Shown here: positions 1 to 9,343 of the stretch, piece after piece
Layout: each line of letters begins with the position of its first letter
Numbering within the stretch: the first letter of the stretch is position 1
Assembly (NCBI GenBank): GCA_965603725.1
Contig: CBFDEC010000008.1
Location: 26,384-90,383 of the forward strand
DNA: 64,000 nucleotides
From: JAGGSN01 sp965603725
Lineage (GTDB): Bacteria; Zixibacteria; MSB-5A5; UBA10806; 4484-95
Direction: 5' to 3'
Translations under genes and position numbers: made by a program
The notes under the pieces: model-generated
The model's database searches: none
What the model was told of the DNA's origin: nothing
The model's input: the letters and a program-made list of their open reading frames with translations, nothing else

Positions 1-195
1 CGTTATGGCGCTCCGCCGCACGGTGGAATTGCGCCAGGCCTTGACAGGATTATCGCCCTGATGACCAATAGTCCGTCCATCAGAGATGTAATCGCTTTTC
101 CCAAAACTACCGGAGGTCGCTCTCTCATGGACGGTTCCCCCACTCCGATTGAACCGGAGCAGCTCGATGAACTGGGCCTGAATTTAAAAAAGTAA
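1..195 (+). CDS. aspS: aspartyl-tRNA synthetase, C-terminal end (partial)
   Basis: Open from the window edge, this frame gives the last 64 residues of a class II aminoacyl-tRNA synthetase. It begins at RYGAPPHGGIAPGLDR, which is motif 3 with its ATP-binding arginine. The following stretch, IRDVIAFPKTTGGRSLMDGSP, is the conserved tail of bacterial AspRS. The enzyme charges tRNA-Asp, or tRNA-Asp and tRNA-Asn in the non-discriminating form; the fragment cannot tell these apart. It ends 16 bp before phoH, so the two may be co-transcribed. Confidence 0.9.
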   Translation, partial: RYGAPPHGGIAPGLDRIIALMTNSPSIRDVIAFPKTTGGRSLMDGSPTPIEPEQLDELGLNLKK

Positions 196-211
196 ACGGC
201 TGAGTAATAAT

Positions 212-1174
212 TTGGCAGAAAAAAGGATATTCATAGAAAACGTCGACCAGCGGCTTTTATTTGGCTTTCAGAACTCAAATCTTGCTGTCATCGAATCCGA
301 GTTCCCATGTGAAATTACTGCGCGAGGAGATTGGGTGCACATTAAGGGTGATGATAATCAGGTTGAGGCTGTTGAGAAAGTTATTAAGGACATGACCGAT
401 CATCTTAACGCCACCGGCGAACTCACCGAACGGTATATTCATTATGCTATCATTATGATAAAAGAAAGCGGCGCCGGTCCTAACAAGCAAATATTGGATG
501 TTGAGCCGCTGGTTCTTTCGCTAACAACTCATCAGGCAATTAAACCCAGAACAATCGGTCAAAAAGAATATGTGCAGGCAATTGACAAAAAAGACCTGGT
601 ATTCTCAATTGGCCCGGCGGGTACCGGTAAAACTTATTTAGCTGTGGCGATGGCAGTGATGGCTTTTAAGCAAAAGCTTGTCAACCGTATAATCCTGACC
701 AGGCCGGCGGTTGAGGCCGGCGAATCGCTGGGATATTTACCGGGAGATATCAGAGCTAAAGTCGATCCGTATCTGCGGCCGCTTTACGATGCCCTGCACG
801 ATATGGTCGATGCTGATAAGATTAAGAAACTTATTGACTTAGGGCTTATTGAAATAGCCCCCCTGGCATTTATGCGCGGCCGAACCCTAAACAACTCTTT
901 CGTTATTCTCGATGAAGCACAGAACACATCGCATGGTCAGATGAAGATGTTTTTAACGAGGCTTGGCATTGGCTCCAAGGCGGTTGTAACAGGCGATATT
1001 ACCCAGATCGACCTTGAGGAAAAGTCCGGATCGGGCTTATTAAGAGTCAATAAAATTGTAGGCAATATCAAGGGAATTGCGTTTGTGGAATTGACACGGA
1101 GAGACGTTGTCAGGCACAGGCTGGTCCAGGATATTATCAAAGCCTACGAAAAATACGAAGCGCGTAGAAAATGA
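212..1174 (+). CDS. phoH: PhoH-family ATPase
   Basis: A 320-residue cytoplasmic P-loop ATPase of the PhoH (PhoH-L) family, linked in other bacteria to RNA metabolism and ribosome maturation. A KH-like N-terminal region of about 110 residues is followed by Walker A GPAGTGKT at residues 134-141 and a Walker B-type segment ILDEAQNTS. The length is normal for the family. The start is a TTG with no strong ribosome-binding site, so the first residues are uncertain. It overlaps the next gene by ATGA and heads the order phoH-HD protein-ybeY-corC seen in many bacteria, which fits a shared role in RNA and ribosome quality control. Confidence 0.93.
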   Translation: MAEKRIFIENVDQRLLFGFQNSNLAVIESEFPCEITARGDWVHIKGDDNQVEAVEKVIKDMTDHLNATGELTERYIHYAIIMIKESGAGPNKQILDVEPLVLSLTTHQAIKPRTIGQKEYVQAIDKKDLVFSIGPAGTGKTYLAVAMAVMAFKQKLVNRIILTRPAVEAGESLGYLPGDIRAKVDPYLRPLYDALHDMVDADKIKKLIDLGLIEIAPLAFMRGRTLNNSFVILDEAQNTSHGQMKMFLTRLGIGSKAVVTGDITQIDLEEKSGSGLLRVNKIVGNIKGIAFVELTRRDVVRHRLVQDIIKAYEKYEARRK

Positions 1175-3390
1175 AGAAATCACGTAAGGTTAATAATAAC
1201 AGCTTCAAACAGAGCGAATTCCCTTTTAATGAAACCCGAAAACGAAAACGATTAGATAAGAACTTAATCTATCGGATTCTTCTGGGGACTCTCCTTATTC
1301 TTGGCATAACCTTTATATATCCAATGGAAAAAATATATCAACCTCTTGATGCACCCGGCCTTGGCGAAATTACTGCTGAAGAAATCAGGGCTCCTTTTGA
1401 TTTCCCGATCTTCAAAAGCCCGGAAGAACTGCTGCACGATAAACAGTTAGTTATAACAAACCTCAGGCCGGTCCTGAGCTATGATACGCTGCTTTCACAG
1501 ATGGTCGTCAACAGAGTTAAGAATATCTTCAATTTCGCTGATTCTATAAGAAATGAAAATATCGAACAAAATATGGCTATTGCCATTTGTAAAAATAGAT
1601 ATCCGGTACTATCCGACTCGGTTATCATCTCGCTTATTACCAGTTTCCCATTGATAAAAAACGCCGCAATCCAAATTATCGATAGTTTAATTGCCAGCGG
1701 GGTCATTAATGACATTAACAGTGTTCCGCTTCAAAGCTCAGGTCTTGTAACCATCTACAGCCATTCAAATGTGAAAACGGTCGCTCGTGACCGAGTGTTT
1801 GATATGTCCTCAGCCCGAATATTTATTGCCGATAAAGCTGCCGGACTGGCGGAAAAAAATCCCGGGATAACAAGAGCTATAACTGCTGTTACCCTGATGC
1901 TCTTTGAACCAAATCTTATTTTCGATAAAGAAAAAACTGAACAAAACCGACAGGCAGAACTGGAAGCTATTCCTACAACCAAGGGTTTGGTCTTTAGAGA
2001 CGAGTTGATAATCAAGGCTAATGAAAGAGTGACAGAAGCACACCGTGATAAACTGGTGTCGCTTGCCAGATACAAAATGAAGCGGCTTCATGGGCAAAGC
2101 TTTTTTAACTATATCCTGCCGCCGCTTGGCAGGCTGTTTTTTATCGCTTTCCCTATTATGTTTTTTGTCCTTTTTCTTTATTTCTTCAGAAGGCAAATTT
2201 ACAATTCCAATGGTTATTTAATGTTATTTGCACTGCTCTTTGCCGCCGAAGTATTGTTGCTGAATGCGGTACTCTCTCAAGATTTCCTGTCGAAATATCT
2301 TGTCCCGTTGACTATTGCATCGATGTTGGCCACAATCCTTTTTGATGAGGAGGTAGGTCTGGCTTTGACTATCTCATTTGGCATGCTGGTTGGAGTGTTG
2401 TTAGGATTTAGACTGGATATAGCTTTTGTAACTATCATCTCAGGTACAGTGGCTGGATTTTCGGTCCGAAAAGTACGTCACCGCCATGAATTTTACCGGC
2501 CTATATTGTATCTTTGCCTCACATATGGCGGTTCAGTCTACATCATTGAATCGCTAAAATTAACGCCCTCGCCGGAATTGATAAATCATGTCTGGCTGGC
2601 AGTGACAAACGGTTTCCTTTCACCCATCCTGACCATAGGTCTTTTGCCGCTTTTTGAAACCGGTTTCGGTATCACGACAGATGTTACTCTGCTGGAGCTT
2701 TCCGATTTGAACCGGCCGCTTTTAAAGCGTTTGGCTTTAGAGGCTCCTGGAACATATCATCATTCCATCATGATCGGAACTCTTGCTGAAGATGCCGCTG
2801 AGGCTATTGGCGCTAATTCACTATTAGCCCGGGTGGGGTCATATTATCACGACATCGGCAAAATGTTGAAACCTGAATATTTTGTTGAAAACCAGGTCGG
2901 AGCGGTTAGCAAACATGAGAAATTGTCTCCAACGATGTCGACGATGATACTGGAGGCTCATGTCAAGGAAGGTGTGGAACTGGCGAGATGGAATAATCTG
3001 CCTTTAAGCATTATAGACTTCATAACCGGTCATCATGGTACCAGTGTGATGAGTTACTTTTATGACAAAGCTCAAAACGAGGTCGGTTCAGCCGCCGATA
3101 TTAAGGATTTTCAGTATCCGGGACCAAATCCTAGATCGAAGGAAGTGGCTATTGTAATGCTGGCCGATTCGGTCGAGGCGGCTTCACGAACTCTCGATGA
3201 ACCCAAACCTTCCCGCCTGAGAAATCTGGTGCATAAAATCTTTATGAACAAATTCGACTCCGGTCATCTTGAAAATTCTAACCTCACCTTTCGTGACCTG
3301 AAAAAAATCGAGGATAGCTTTGTCAGAACGCTCATAGCCACCTTCCATCGCCGAATAGAATATCCCGAGGAAAAGGAGATCACAATATAA
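1171..3390 (+). CDS. 7TM-HD family phosphodiesterase (PgpH-like)
   Basis: This 739-residue membrane protein has a first membrane helix near residues 32-50 and an extracytoplasmic 7TMR-HDED-type domain to about residue 310. Roughly seven membrane segments follow at 315-510, then a cytoplasmic HD domain. The metal ligands sit in GTYHHSIMIG and the HDIG-type motif SYYHDIGK. A second His pair occurs in ITGHHGT. Family members such as Listeria PgpH hydrolyse cyclic di-AMP. It overlaps phoH by four bases at its start and ybeY at its end, so the three are probably translationally coupled. The cyclic di-AMP substrate is inferred from the family. Confidence 0.9.
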   Translation: MKKSRKVNNNSFKQSEFPFNETRKRKRLDKNLIYRILLGTLLILGITFIYPMEKIYQPLDAPGLGEITAEEIRAPFDFPIFKSPEELLHDKQLVITNLRPVLSYDTLLSQMVVNRVKNIFNFADSIRNENIEQNMAIAICKNRYPVLSDSVIISLITSFPLIKNAAIQIIDSLIASGVINDINSVPLQSSGLVTIYSHSNVKTVARDRVFDMSSARIFIADKAAGLAEKNPGITRAITAVTLMLFEPNLIFDKEKTEQNRQAELEAIPTTKGLVFRDELIIKANERVTEAHRDKLVSLARYKMKRLHGQSFFNYILPPLGRLFFIAFPIMFFVLFLYFFRRQIYNSNGYLMLFALLFAAEVLLLNAVLSQDFLSKYLVPLTIASMLATILFDEEVGLALTISFGMLVGVLLGFRLDIAFVTIISGTVAGFSVRKVRHRHEFYRPILYLCLTYGGSVYIIESLKLTPSPELINHVWLAVTNGFLSPILTIGLLPLFETGFGITTDVTLLELSDLNRPLLKRLALEAPGTYHHSIMIGTLAEDAAEAIGANSLLARVGSYYHDIGKMLKPEYFVENQVGAVSKHEKLSPTMSTMILEAHVKEGVELARWNNLPLSIIDFITGHHGTSVMSYFYDKAQNEVGSAADIKDFQYPGPNPRSKEVAIVMLADSVEAASRTLDEPKPSRLRNLVHKIFMNKFDSGHLENSNLTFRDLKKIEDSFVRTLIATFHRRIEYPEEKEITI

Positions 3391-3806
3391 AACTTTCTTT
3401 CGAATTTTCGGATAAACGCTTTAAACTACCCGTCGATAAAGTAAAAAAGGTTCTCCGTTATCTGGCAAAAGACTATAATGCCCAGGGTATGGTATTGTTC
3501 ATTTTTGCCAACGATAATCAGATGATTAATTTAAACTACCGTTTTAAGGGTATAAAAAAAACAACCGATGTTCTGGCATTTGATCTTGCGGAAAGTAATA
3601 CAAGTAGTTATATTGATGGTGAAGTTTATGTCAATTTACAAATTGCCAGAAGACAGGCTGTTAATTATGGAGTGGATTATTTAGAAGAGGTAGCCCGGCT
3701 TTGCCTTCATGGTTTTCTTCATATTTTAGGGTATGGTGATATAAAAACTGCCGATAAAAAGAATATGTGGCGAGTCCAGGAACAATATTTGGCAAAATAT
3801 CTATAA
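3387..3806 (+). CDS. ybeY: endoribonuclease YbeY, probable ATA start
   Basis: YbeY is a metal-dependent endoribonuclease for 16S rRNA maturation and ribosome quality control. The first ATG, at 3489, would give only 105 residues and cut off the first strand and helix. The frame is open upstream to ATA at 3387, which lies 8-9 bases after AAAAGGAGAT and overlaps the TAA of the preceding gene. From there the product is 139 residues, the normal size, and begins with a plausible YbeY N-terminus (KLSFEFSDKRFKLP). The metal site reads HGFLHILGYGD: the first two His ligands are present, and the usual third His is replaced around an Asp. A similar GYxD form is, from memory, common in Bacteroidota. Confidence 0.8.
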   Translation: MKLSFEFSDKRFKLPVDKVKKVLRYLAKDYNAQGMVLFIFANDNQMINLNYRFKGIKKTTDVLAFDLAESNTSSYIDGEVYVNLQIARRQAVNYGVDYLEEVARLCLHGFLHILGYGDIKTADKKNMWRVQEQYLAKYL

Positions 3807-3816
3807 AGGAAAATTA

Positions 3817-4734
3817 ATGGAAACAAAAGATAATTCAGAGCCTCCCAGTAGAATATGGCCCCGGAAAGGATTCTGGCCCTTAATAAGAAAACTTTTTCAA
3901 AAAGAATCAAACGAAAAACTTACCCCCGGTCAAAGAGATGCATTTATAGAAAAATCAATCGAGGAGTTCTCAACCAATATCTCTCTGGAAACCAAGAAAC
4001 TCGAGAAAGCCGCCAAGGAGATGATTCATGGCGTGGTTGATCTATCGGAAACGGTGGTCAAAGAAATTATGGTCCCTCGAGTTGATATAGTCGGTATCGA
4101 GGAGGGAACTTCTTTAAAGGACATAATCGAACTGGTAAAAAAAGTCGGCCACTCGAGGTTTCCCCTATATCGAGAATCTCATGATGAAATAAAAGGCATT
4201 CTTTATATCAAGGACCTGTTTATCGACAGCCTTGCCTATGGCGATGTGATTTTAGATACAAAAACCCGTCCTGCGTATTTTGTCCCGGAAAATAAAAAGG
4301 TCAATGAACTCCTTAAAGAAATGAAAAAAAGAAAAATTCATCTCTCAATCGTTGTCGATGAGTATGGAGGCACTGCCGGCCTTGTTACTCTTGAGGACAT
4401 CCTCGAGGAAATAGTCGGTGAAATTGAGGATGAGTATGACCTTGAAGATACTGCTATTGAAAAAATCGATGCCACTCATTATTCAGTCAAGGGAAGTGTG
4501 CCTATACATGAACTAAATGAAGAACTGAATCTTGATCTTCCGGAGGACCAATTTGAAACTGTTGGCGGGGTGATATATGATATCGTGGGCAGCTTGCCCA
4601 AACAGGGAACGACTGTAGATTATAAGTGCCTGAGATTTACCGCTGATAGAATTGATGGTCAACGTATAGCGAGGGTTATTGTCGAAATTCCCGCGGCTGA
4701 CAATCATAAAGAACAGGGCAGAAAAACCGAGTAA
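3817..4734 (+). CDS. corC: CorC/HlyC-family CBS-domain protein
   Basis: The 305-residue product has two CBS domains at about residues 85-205, shown by VKEIMVPRVDIVGI and VDEYGGTAGLVTLEDILEEIVGEI. A C-terminal CorC_HlyC transporter-associated domain follows from about residue 215. It has no membrane-spanning DUF21 region, so it resembles soluble CorC/YbeX, which is linked to Mg/Co homeostasis and, next to ybeY, to ribosome function. It starts 10 bp after ybeY with an AAAGGA ribosome-binding site and is the last gene of this operon. Family assignment is firm; the exact role is not. Confidence 0.9.
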   Translation: METKDNSEPPSRIWPRKGFWPLIRKLFQKESNEKLTPGQRDAFIEKSIEEFSTNISLETKKLEKAAKEMIHGVVDLSETVVKEIMVPRVDIVGIEEGTSLKDIIELVKKVGHSRFPLYRESHDEIKGILYIKDLFIDSLAYGDVILDTKTRPAYFVPENKKVNELLKEMKKRKIHLSIVVDEYGGTAGLVTLEDILEEIVGEIEDEYDLEDTAIEKIDATHYSVKGSVPIHELNEELNLDLPEDQFETVGGVIYDIVGSLPKQGTTVDYKCLRFTADRIDGQRIARVIVEIPAADNHKEQGRKTE

Positions 4735-4840
4735 GTCGTATTATTACATTTCAGATATATATCCGATTACAGTAAATTACAGGGTATAGAGGAAATCTTT
4801 GCTCCTCTCAACAATACTATCCCGAATTATTCATAAAATC

Positions 4841-5155
4841 TCATTGGTGTCCGGACTTTTTTTAAGAACAGGATGAATGATTTGAAGATTGTGAAATATT
4901 GGTAGAAATTAATCGATTTTGTTTTAAGGAGTTAGAGTTGTCATATTATATGTGGTTGTCTTCAAAGATTATGGATTTTATTTTGAGATACGAAAATTGT
5001 CATTCCTGCGTAAGCAGGAATCTATGGTAATTGATGTTTTTCCGGTTTGTTTTAAGCAGAAGTGATTGAACAGGATATACCACATTATAGATCCCCGCTT
5101 TCGCGGGGATGACAGTTGTGAGTTTATTGTTTATCAAAAGGCCGGACACTAATGA
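4841..5155. mobile_element. MITE-like element, copy A (315 bp)
   Basis: The ends are inverted repeats: TCATTGGTGTCCGG at the left and CCGGACACTAATGA at the right. It is flanked by an exact 7-bp direct repeat TAAAATC (4834-4840 and 5156-5162), the expected target-site duplication. It carries two internal hairpins, TCCTGCGTAAGCAGGA and CCCCGCTTTCGCGGGG, and no open reading frame. It is almost identical to 15196-15509. This is a non-autonomous transposable element; the transposase that moves it is not in the window. Confidence 0.88.
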
Positions 5156-5207
5156 TAAAATCTATTTTATCATTAAAAATTAGCCTTTAATCATATGAAT
5201 AATAATA

Positions 5208-5323
5208 TGATAGAAATAATGTCAGGAATCCACTAAAAATACAGAGTGTTTTTGTGCTGTCGGAAGTTACTTCCGACAGCTCTCGCAGAAGAAGCACATG
5301 CTAAGATTTGTGAATAATGCGGG
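5208..5323. repeat. 116-bp repeat with central palindrome, copy 1
   Basis: The sequence matches 63793-63908 in inverted orientation over its whole length with few differences. Its centre is a near-perfect palindrome, GCTGTCGGAAGT / ACTTCCGACAGC with one base between the arms. It abuts the stop codon of the membrane-protein gene at 5324, so the hairpin may also act as its terminator. No terminal inverted repeats or target duplication were seen. Confidence 0.75.
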
Positions 5324-7747
5324 CTATTTCCTTTGCTTTATATATTTATCCTTAATGATTAATCCTATCAACGACAGGATAAGAAATATAAATGTCAGCT
5401 TACTGACTGTAAAAGCGGCATTATAGGTTTCATTTTCATATTTGCAGGCAACGGTATGGCGTCCTCTTTTCAAAGGGATCGCTCTAAAAGTCAAATTCGC
5501 TTTAAGGGTGGTAAGCCGCTTATTGTTCTCATAGGCCTTCCAGGCCGGGTAATAGTTTTCGCTCAGAAACAGAAACCCATCTGCCATCATCTCCACATCC
5601 ACTTTGAAACTACCATTTTCTATATTGTAGATTCGAGCGGGTATTACAAAAGACTCAAGTGAGTCTTTATATTCAGATAGCGAGGCCTCCGGCGTTTTTT
5701 CCAAGATGATGCATGACCTGTAATCGAAACTGGTATCTGCCAGGGTCGCCAATATCTCATTCTCATCGGCAATAACTTTGTAATCATATACCGGGAATGC
5801 TCGCGGCAGCGCTGATAGGTTTTCATAAACTAAAATATTTCCAAATGACTGCGCCTGTTTATACATGTCGGCCGGGAAGAATTGCGGCGGCAACGGTTGA
5901 TTACTTACAACATACCTGGTGTTTAACAGATCGCGGATAGGTTGATGGATTAAGCCTTGACAATAACCATTGCGGTCTGCAAGCTTTTCAAATGTTGCCA
6001 GGTGGTTGCCATGAAGCATAGTGAATGACAGCTCCTCCACGCCGTGATATGACAGGTAGTAGTCACGCAAAGTTTTCGGCATAACCAGCGTCCGAAACTG
6101 CTCCTCGGATTGTTTAGCTTTTAGATAATCGATAAGCGGCGTTTTATTATAATATGGATTAGGATCAATCGTAATTATATACCTGGAATTAAAATTCCAC
6201 ATATACAAAAATGTTATCACCGCCAGCGCCGTTATAATTATCTCTGATCTGATTTTTTTATCGAGATAGAATTTCAACATTATATATAATGACCATACTA
6301 TAATCAGGCTGATAAGCGCGCCAATTGAAATCCGGTCGAGGTTCTGATCTAGCGTCATCATTTTATTTGAATCGGGAGTGAAACTAAATATGAAAAACCA
6401 TATCCTGAAAAATCCCATCTGGAGAATAATTATCATCATAGCGATAACTGAATAACCTATGGTAACGTAAGTGTAAATCTTCCATATCTTTTTCAATTTC
6501 TGATCAGCCTTTTTTGCTTGAAGGAAACTTTCAAGTCCCATGGCGCCCAGGGTTATGATTGAAAACCCGGTGATGAACAATATTAAACTCGGCGCTCGAA
6601 AACTGCTGATACCGGGCATAAGGTAAAACAACCTGAATAAAGGAGTGTTAGCCCCCAGGCCGAAGAAAAGTGTTATGATAGCTGTCCAGAAAAAGAACCA
6701 TTTGCCCTTCCTTCGCCATAAACCAATTGCCAGAATTGATAGGAAAATGGCTATTATACTAAAATGCTCCGAATTGAGTTTAAATGGGTTTCGTCCCCAG
6801 TATGATGGCTTTTGCCCCTGAAGGTTGTCGCCGCAGAACTCCGGAAAAATAAGCGATCCGACCTCCTCAAAGTGCATCGACCATGAAGCTGAATAATCAT
6901 AGCCTTTTCCCTCTGCTGAACGAATTGTCCGCATGGAATACTCTTTTAGATATTGATATGGCGTCAGAAACTGCGCCAGCGACAACATCAATCCCAATAT
7001 AACAGCCAGGGTGAATAAAACTGCCGGTTTGAACGGGAAAGCATTTTCTTTTCGCCAGCGCTGTATAGCTGTAACAATAAAGTAAACACCCAGGGTAACA
7101 AAAAGAAAATATGCCAGCTGCATATGAGGAGTTGCCATCACCAGGAAAATCACAAAGGACAGCAGGACATAATATATCAGCTTACCGCTGTTAATTGCTC
7201 TGTGAAAAATAAAGAAGATCAATGGAGTAAGGGCTATTACGAACATTTTGCCGTTGTGTCCGGCATAAATTAGTGAAATAAATACCGGAGCCATTTGATA
7301 AATTAAACCAAATAAAAAAGCTACTTTATCTCTTATCCCGATTTCTTTTAAAAACAGATACATAAACACGCCGGCAAGAAAAACATGTAAGGCAAGCGTA
7401 AAACCCCAGGCGTAGATGATGCCGAAAATTATATAGAAAATTAATGTGGGCAGGTAAAATATATCCCCGTGCATACCGTCAACAAACGGTATGCCGCCAT
7501 GAATAAATTGATCCCACACCGGCCATGAAAAATGCATCTTGAAATATTCAGTAAGAAAATCCCTGAAAAAGATATTTCCCGCCATCAAATCAGTGCCGAA
7601 GATTAACTTCGATGGTGAAAATAATGAATCATGAAACAAGGCAATAGTGGCTGCAAGGTATATGCCAAGGTAATACCAGATAGGTTTTCCGGGAAGATTC
7701 AGCCACATTCCTGGTTTGGATAGAGTAGTTTTTTTATCTTTAGCCAT
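5324..7747 (-). CDS. YfhO-family integral membrane protein
   Basis: An 807-residue polytopic membrane protein. A dozen or more hydrophobic helices occupy residues 20-530, followed by a soluble C-terminal region of about 230 residues and a final helix with a Lys/Arg-rich tail. The pattern fits the bacterial YfhO/DUF6541-like group, GT-C-fold relatives thought to work in glycosylation of envelope polymers. The start at 7747 was chosen over the in-frame ATG at 7768 because AGGAGG lies directly upstream of it. It follows the flippase-like gene on the same strand, so both may act in surface polysaccharide or lipid modification. Substrate unknown. Confidence 0.8.
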   Translation of the reverse strand: MAKDKKTTLSKPGMWLNLPGKPIWYYLGIYLAATIALFHDSLFSPSKLIFGTDLMAGNIFFRDFLTEYFKMHFSWPVWDQFIHGGIPFVDGMHGDIFYLPTLIFYIIFGIIYAWGFTLALHVFLAGVFMYLFLKEIGIRDKVAFLFGLIYQMAPVFISLIYAGHNGKMFVIALTPLIFFIFHRAINSGKLIYYVLLSFVIFLVMATPHMQLAYFLFVTLGVYFIVTAIQRWRKENAFPFKPAVLFTLAVILGLMLSLAQFLTPYQYLKEYSMRTIRSAEGKGYDYSASWSMHFEEVGSLIFPEFCGDNLQGQKPSYWGRNPFKLNSEHFSIIAIFLSILAIGLWRRKGKWFFFWTAIITLFFGLGANTPLFRLFYLMPGISSFRAPSLILFITGFSIITLGAMGLESFLQAKKADQKLKKIWKIYTYVTIGYSVIAMMIIILQMGFFRIWFFIFSFTPDSNKMMTLDQNLDRISIGALISLIIVWSLYIMLKFYLDKKIRSEIIITALAVITFLYMWNFNSRYIITIDPNPYYNKTPLIDYLKAKQSEEQFRTLVMPKTLRDYYLSYHGVEELSFTMLHGNHLATFEKLADRNGYCQGLIHQPIRDLLNTRYVVSNQPLPPQFFPADMYKQAQSFGNILVYENLSALPRAFPVYDYKVIADENEILATLADTSFDYRSCIILEKTPEASLSEYKDSLESFVIPARIYNIENGSFKVDVEMMADGFLFLSENYYPAWKAYENNKRLTTLKANLTFRAIPLKRGRHTVACKYENETYNAAFTVSKLTFIFLILSLIGLIIKDKYIKQRK

Positions 7748-7828
7748 TTTATTCCTCCTGAATTTCACACATGTTTAAGACTTGATACCTTAATTGAATA
7801 TTTATTTTGTATCCACAATTGCAATACC

Positions 7829-8731
7829 TTATTCTTTCTTTATTTTTGCAGGAATAGCAAAGGATATAACAATATTGATCCCTTCGACAATTGAAAACCA
7901 GATCCTCTGGAAAACAGCTATTACTAAAGCAATTTCAGCCGGTAAAAATTCACCAAGAATGATCACCAGCATACCCTCCCTTACACCGATTCCGCCCGGA
8001 GCAAAAATCATAATATAGCCAACAACCCAGCATAATGGCAGAATTGTAAAGAATTGAATAATATTTATAGACTCAAGCGACGTTAGTGAATTTACAAATA
8101 CATAAAACGCCAGGCTGTATATCATCCAAACATTGATATATAAAAGGAAAAATATTAAAATTGTTCTATAGGAAAAATTTATTTCGATGGCTGGTTTCTT
8201 AAAAAGCCTTAACCCGTAATTAACAAACTTGTCAATTGTTTTTGGATGAATGAATATTAGTGAACAAGCCAGAAGCGCTATCATTATCGGAAGGTATTGG
8301 CGATATAATGGCGAAAAAATAAAATAACATATGCCTATAAGTAAAGCTGAGCCCTTGTATGAAATCTCGCTGGCAAGAATTGCCAGGGTGGTTTGTTTTT
8401 TGCTGATTCCATATTCGCCGACCAGATAGTACATTCCAAGAATATTCCAAATCTTCCCCGGAAGATACCTGCCGAGATTGGCAATATTAAAAACCCTGAA
8501 CAGTTGAATTAAACTGATCTTGGTTTTGGCTATTCGTTTAAAGGCGAGATGAAGCATCGATATTGCAGACAAAAAAGCAAACCAGAGTAAAACTGATGAC
8601 AGTATAAGCATCTTAATATCAAATTGCCAGTGATGCCCTTTGAGAGTAGACCAGTTCTCAACAAGATAATAACTCATAAACCCCAACGCTGTGATAATAA
8701 ATAATAACTTTATTATGGTTTTAATGCTCAA
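7829..8731 (-). CDS. lysylphosphatidylglycerol synthase TM-region (UPF0104) family membrane protein
   Basis: The 300-residue product has about eight hydrophobic segments. The pattern RYLPGKIWNILGMYYLVGEYG and the later FAPGGIGVREG are typical of the AglD/MprF-flippase-like family (PF03706). Such proteins are lipid-carrier flippases or helpers beside glycosyltransferases. The start is a TTG; no ATG nearer the first helix fits better. It is upstream of and on the same strand as the YfhO-like gene, about 80 bp away, and the two probably form one transcription unit. Family is clear, substrate is not. Confidence 0.8.
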   Translation of the reverse strand: MSIKTIIKLLFIITALGFMSYYLVENWSTLKGHHWQFDIKMLILSSVLLWFAFLSAISMLHLAFKRIAKTKISLIQLFRVFNIANLGRYLPGKIWNILGMYYLVGEYGISKKQTTLAILASEISYKGSALLIGICYFIFSPLYRQYLPIMIALLACSLIFIHPKTIDKFVNYGLRLFKKPAIEINFSYRTILIFFLLYINVWMIYSLAFYVFVNSLTSLESINIIQFFTILPLCWVVGYIMIFAPGGIGVREGMLVIILGEFLPAEIALVIAVFQRIWFSIVEGINIVISFAIPAKIKKE

Positions 8732-9012
8732 ATCATTTTTCCTTTTGAATATTCGCAGGGAATTTGAATTTTGTATAACCGGGCTTCAAAAAATGAGTCG
8801 TAAAAGAGGAAATCAGCTTCATGTGACGATTATAATCAACAAGGCCGATTTTATCAACTTTAAATATCTAATATTTAATATGAAATAGTTGAGATTCAAA
8901 AGGTCTAATGCCTTAGGGTGGCGATTCCGTTGCAGGTCTGATTAATCTCCTTTACGAGGCCGTTATGCCTCAAACAAACCGTCCAGCCTATAACCTGTCT
9001 GCTTTAGAGTTC

Positions 9013-9140
9013 TCACTTTATGTATGGTTATTTTCAAAGATTATAGATTTTATTTTGAGATACGAAAGGTGTCATTCCCCGCCGAGGCGGGAACGACAAT
9101 TGTAAATTTATTATTTATAGAAAGGCCGGACAGTAGTGGA
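9013..9140. repeat. degenerate, left-truncated copy of the MITE family
   Basis: From TTTCAAAGATTATAGATTTT through TTTTGAGATACGAAA and GTCATTCC, then to AAAGGCCGGACAGTAGTGGA, this follows the right part of the elements at 4841 and 15196. The internal hairpin arms differ (CCCGCC/GGCGGG). The left terminal repeat is missing, so the copy is a relic. Confidence 0.6.
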
Positions 9141-9190
9141 TTCAATTTGAAAATTATTATAGCTTGCATCTGCAAAAAATCAAGCCTTTT

Positions 9191-9232
9191 TCAGGTATTT
9201 CGAAGCTCCAAATCAGCAATATCCCTGATAGA
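9191..9232. promoter_or_regulatory. 42-bp conserved upstream element, copy 1
   Basis: I count 34 of 42 positions identical to 12075-12116. It contains the interrupted dyad ATCAG/CTGAT inside AATCAGCAATATCCCTGATA. It lies about 110 bp before the receiver-protein gene. A third, partial match lies upstream of the kinase gene. This may be a binding site for the adjacent NarL-type regulator; that is inference. Confidence 0.4.
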
Positions 9233-9343
9233 ACTAAAGCCTGACGACTCCGATTTTATGTATGTAAGCTTAAAAATTCATTACTAATTAGCGATGAAGA
9301 ATATTTAACAAGCATGAAATAAACAAGCACCTCTGGAGATGTT

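Larger units (their letters stand above)
4735..5323. other. intergenic region filled by two repeats
   Basis: No coding region is visible between corC and the convergent membrane-protein gene. A hairpin AGAGGA/TCCTCT at 4788-4808 follows corC but lacks a clear T tract. The rest is a 315-bp MITE-like element and a 116-bp palindrome-centred repeat, listed separately. Confidence 0.7.
8732..9343. other. 612-bp intergenic region with repeat relic
   Basis: Divergent promoters for the membrane-protein unit (leftward) and the receiver gene (rightward) must lie here. I see no convincing gene. It holds a decayed copy of the MITE family and a 42-bp element also found upstream of the chemoreceptor, listed separately. 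Confidence 0.6.

Noticed and set aside
9024..9287. 87-codon frame on the plus strand
   Set aside because: It runs through the degenerate MITE copy and the 42-bp element, with no family resemblance.
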